Source of the DNA: Clostridia bacterium | GTDB lineage: Bacteria; Bacillota; Clostridia; Christensenellales; Aristaeellaceae | Direction: 5' to 3' | Length of the DNA stretch: 5,655 nt | Assembly (NCBI GenBank): GCA_900759005.1 | Contig: CAAEUQ010000135.1 | Coordinates: 1 to 5,655, forward strand | Shown: positions 4,745 through 5,655 of the stretch, in pieces | Layout of the letters: each line of letters starts with the position of its first letter | Numbering within the stretch: the first letter of the stretch is position 1 | Notes under the pieces: model-generated | Database searches by the model: none | Told to the model about the DNA's origin: nothing | Seen by the model: only the letters and a program-made list of their open reading frames with translations | Program-made: the position numbers and the translations under genes

Positions 4745-5655
4745 TTGAAGATTGTTCAGCTGCGGCTTCGGGATTTTCGGTCGTATTCGGAATGCCTGTT
4801 TGCGCCCTGTGACGGAGTTACAGCGTTGGTGGGCGATAATGGGCAGGGAAAGACGAACATTCTTGAGGCGGTTTATCTGACCTGCACGGGACGTTCGCAT
4901 CGAACGCGGCAGGATCGCGATCTGGTGCGCTGGGGCGCGGATGCGGCGGATGTGGAAATCGACGCGACGCGTCGCGATGGCATCCATAATGTCGAGATCA
5001 TCCTGCCGGCGGTGGGCAAGCGGCGTTTGAAGGTTGCGGGGCAGGAGGTTTCGCGTTCGGGCGAGCTGCTGGGGCACGTGACGGGCGTTCTGTTTTCACC
5101 GGAGGATTTGCGAACGGTGAAGGACGGCCCTGCCGAGCGTCGTCGATTCGTGGATATGGCGCTTTCACAGCTTCAGCCGGCGTATTATTACGCAATGCAG
5201 CGCTACAATCGGGCGCTGAAACAGCGAAACGAACTTTTGCGCGCGGCGGCGGCGCGTCCGGCGCTGATGAGCACGCTGGACGCGTGGGACGAGCAGCTCG
5301 CGGAGGTCGGTGCGGATCTGGTTCGGCGGCGGCGCGAATATATTTCAAAGCTGTCGCTCGTGGCGGGAAGCACGCACCGCGACATTGCGAGCGATCGCGA
5401 GCGGCTGGAGATTCAGTACCATCCAAATGTAAACGGTGAAAGACCGCAGGAACTGATGGACGCGTTGCTTGCGGCGCGCGAAACGGACGCGCGGCGATTG
5501 ACGACGTCGGTCGGCCCGCATCGGGACGACGTGGTGCTTTCGGTGGATGGGCGCGACGTGCGCGCGTTTGGTTCGCAGGGGCAACAGCGAACGGCGGCGC
5601 TTTCGATGCGGCTGGCGGAACTGAACGTAATGCACGATGCGCTGGGCGAATGGCC
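4745..5655 (+). CDS. recF: DNA replication and repair protein RecF (3' end beyond the window)
   Basis: RecF is an SMC-like ATPase that works with RecO and RecR to load RecA at single-strand gaps and stalled forks. About 303 codons are present of a usual 360-370; the rest runs off the window. Visible features are the N-terminal MKIVQLRLRDFRSY strand, Walker A GDNGQGKTN (30-38), the RecF signature around 117-137 (FSPEDL followed by KDGPAERRRFVD), the Q-, R- and E-rich middle region forming the arm, and the ABC-type signature GSQGQQRTAALSMRLAEL (276-293). The VGPHRDD stretch (256-262) is also typical. Walker B and the D-loop should lie just beyond the edge. The usual neighbour dnaN is not upstream; typA is. 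The TTG start has a good ribosome binding site. It probably has its own transcript, given the terminators before it. Function is certain by motif; completeness cannot be checked. Confidence 0.95.
   Translation, partial: MKIVQLRLRDFRSYSECLFAPCDGVTALVGDNGQGKTNILEAVYLTCTGRSHRTRQDRDLVRWGADAADVEIDATRRDGIHNVEIILPAVGKRRLKVAGQEVSRSGELLGHVTGVLFSPEDLRTVKDGPAERRRFVDMALSQLQPAYYYAMQRYNRALKQRNELLRAAAARPALMSTLDAWDEQLAEVGADLVRRRREYISKLSLVAGSTHRDIASDRERLEIQYHPNVNGERPQELMDALLAARETDARRLTTSVGPHRDDVVLSVDGRDVRAFGSQGQQRTAALSMRLAELNVMHDALGEW

Noticed and set aside
4454..5635. Minus-strand open frames over the typA-recF gap and recF
   Set aside because: They are the reverse of palindromic repeats and of the recF coding sequence, with proline- and arginine-rich composition and no recognisable family.

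Overview
The window is ordinary chromosomal DNA from an endospore-forming member of the Firmicutes, most probably the class Clostridia. The call rests on a full-length Spo0A, Shine-Dalgarno sites close to consensus, frequent TTG start codons and GC-rich third codon positions. The intergenic palindrome after typA resembles ones I associate with gut Clostridia, but I cannot place the organism at family level from this sequence. I see no mobile element, CRISPR array, rRNA or tRNA.

Layout: (1) Positions 18-776, minus strand: spo0A, the master response regulator of sporulation. (2) Positions 777-1019: a divergent regulatory region. It has a weak candidate spo0A promoter, a perfect 9-bp dyad, a strong sigma-A-type promoter facing right, and a roughly 95-nt leader that contains a five-codon minigene with its own good ribosome binding site. 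(3) Positions 1020-2636, plus: prfC, encoding release factor RF3. (4) Positions 2637-2706: a short gap with a bulged hairpin and the typA ribosome binding site. (5) Positions 2707-4533, plus: typA/bipA, a second ribosome-associated GTPase that starts at TTG. (6) Positions 4534-4744: a non-coding block of back-to-back inverted repeats, including a good intrinsic terminator. (7) Positions 4745-5655, plus: recF, also starting at TTG and cut by the window edge after about 303 codons.

prfC and typA face the same way, are separated by 70 nt with no terminator or obvious promoter between them, and probably form one transcription unit. Both products are GTPases of the EF-G/EF-Tu superfamily that act on the ribosome. 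recF is probably transcribed separately, because at least one terminator-like structure lies before it.

I did not find a new multi-gene system. The points most worth a second look are the minigene in the RF3 leader, the unusual neighbours of spo0A (prfC where spoIVB is usual) and recF (typA where dnaN is usual), the dyad between spo0A and prfC, and the stacked palindromes before recF. The three complete genes and the partial recF look intact, with no frameshifts or missing key residues in the visible parts.
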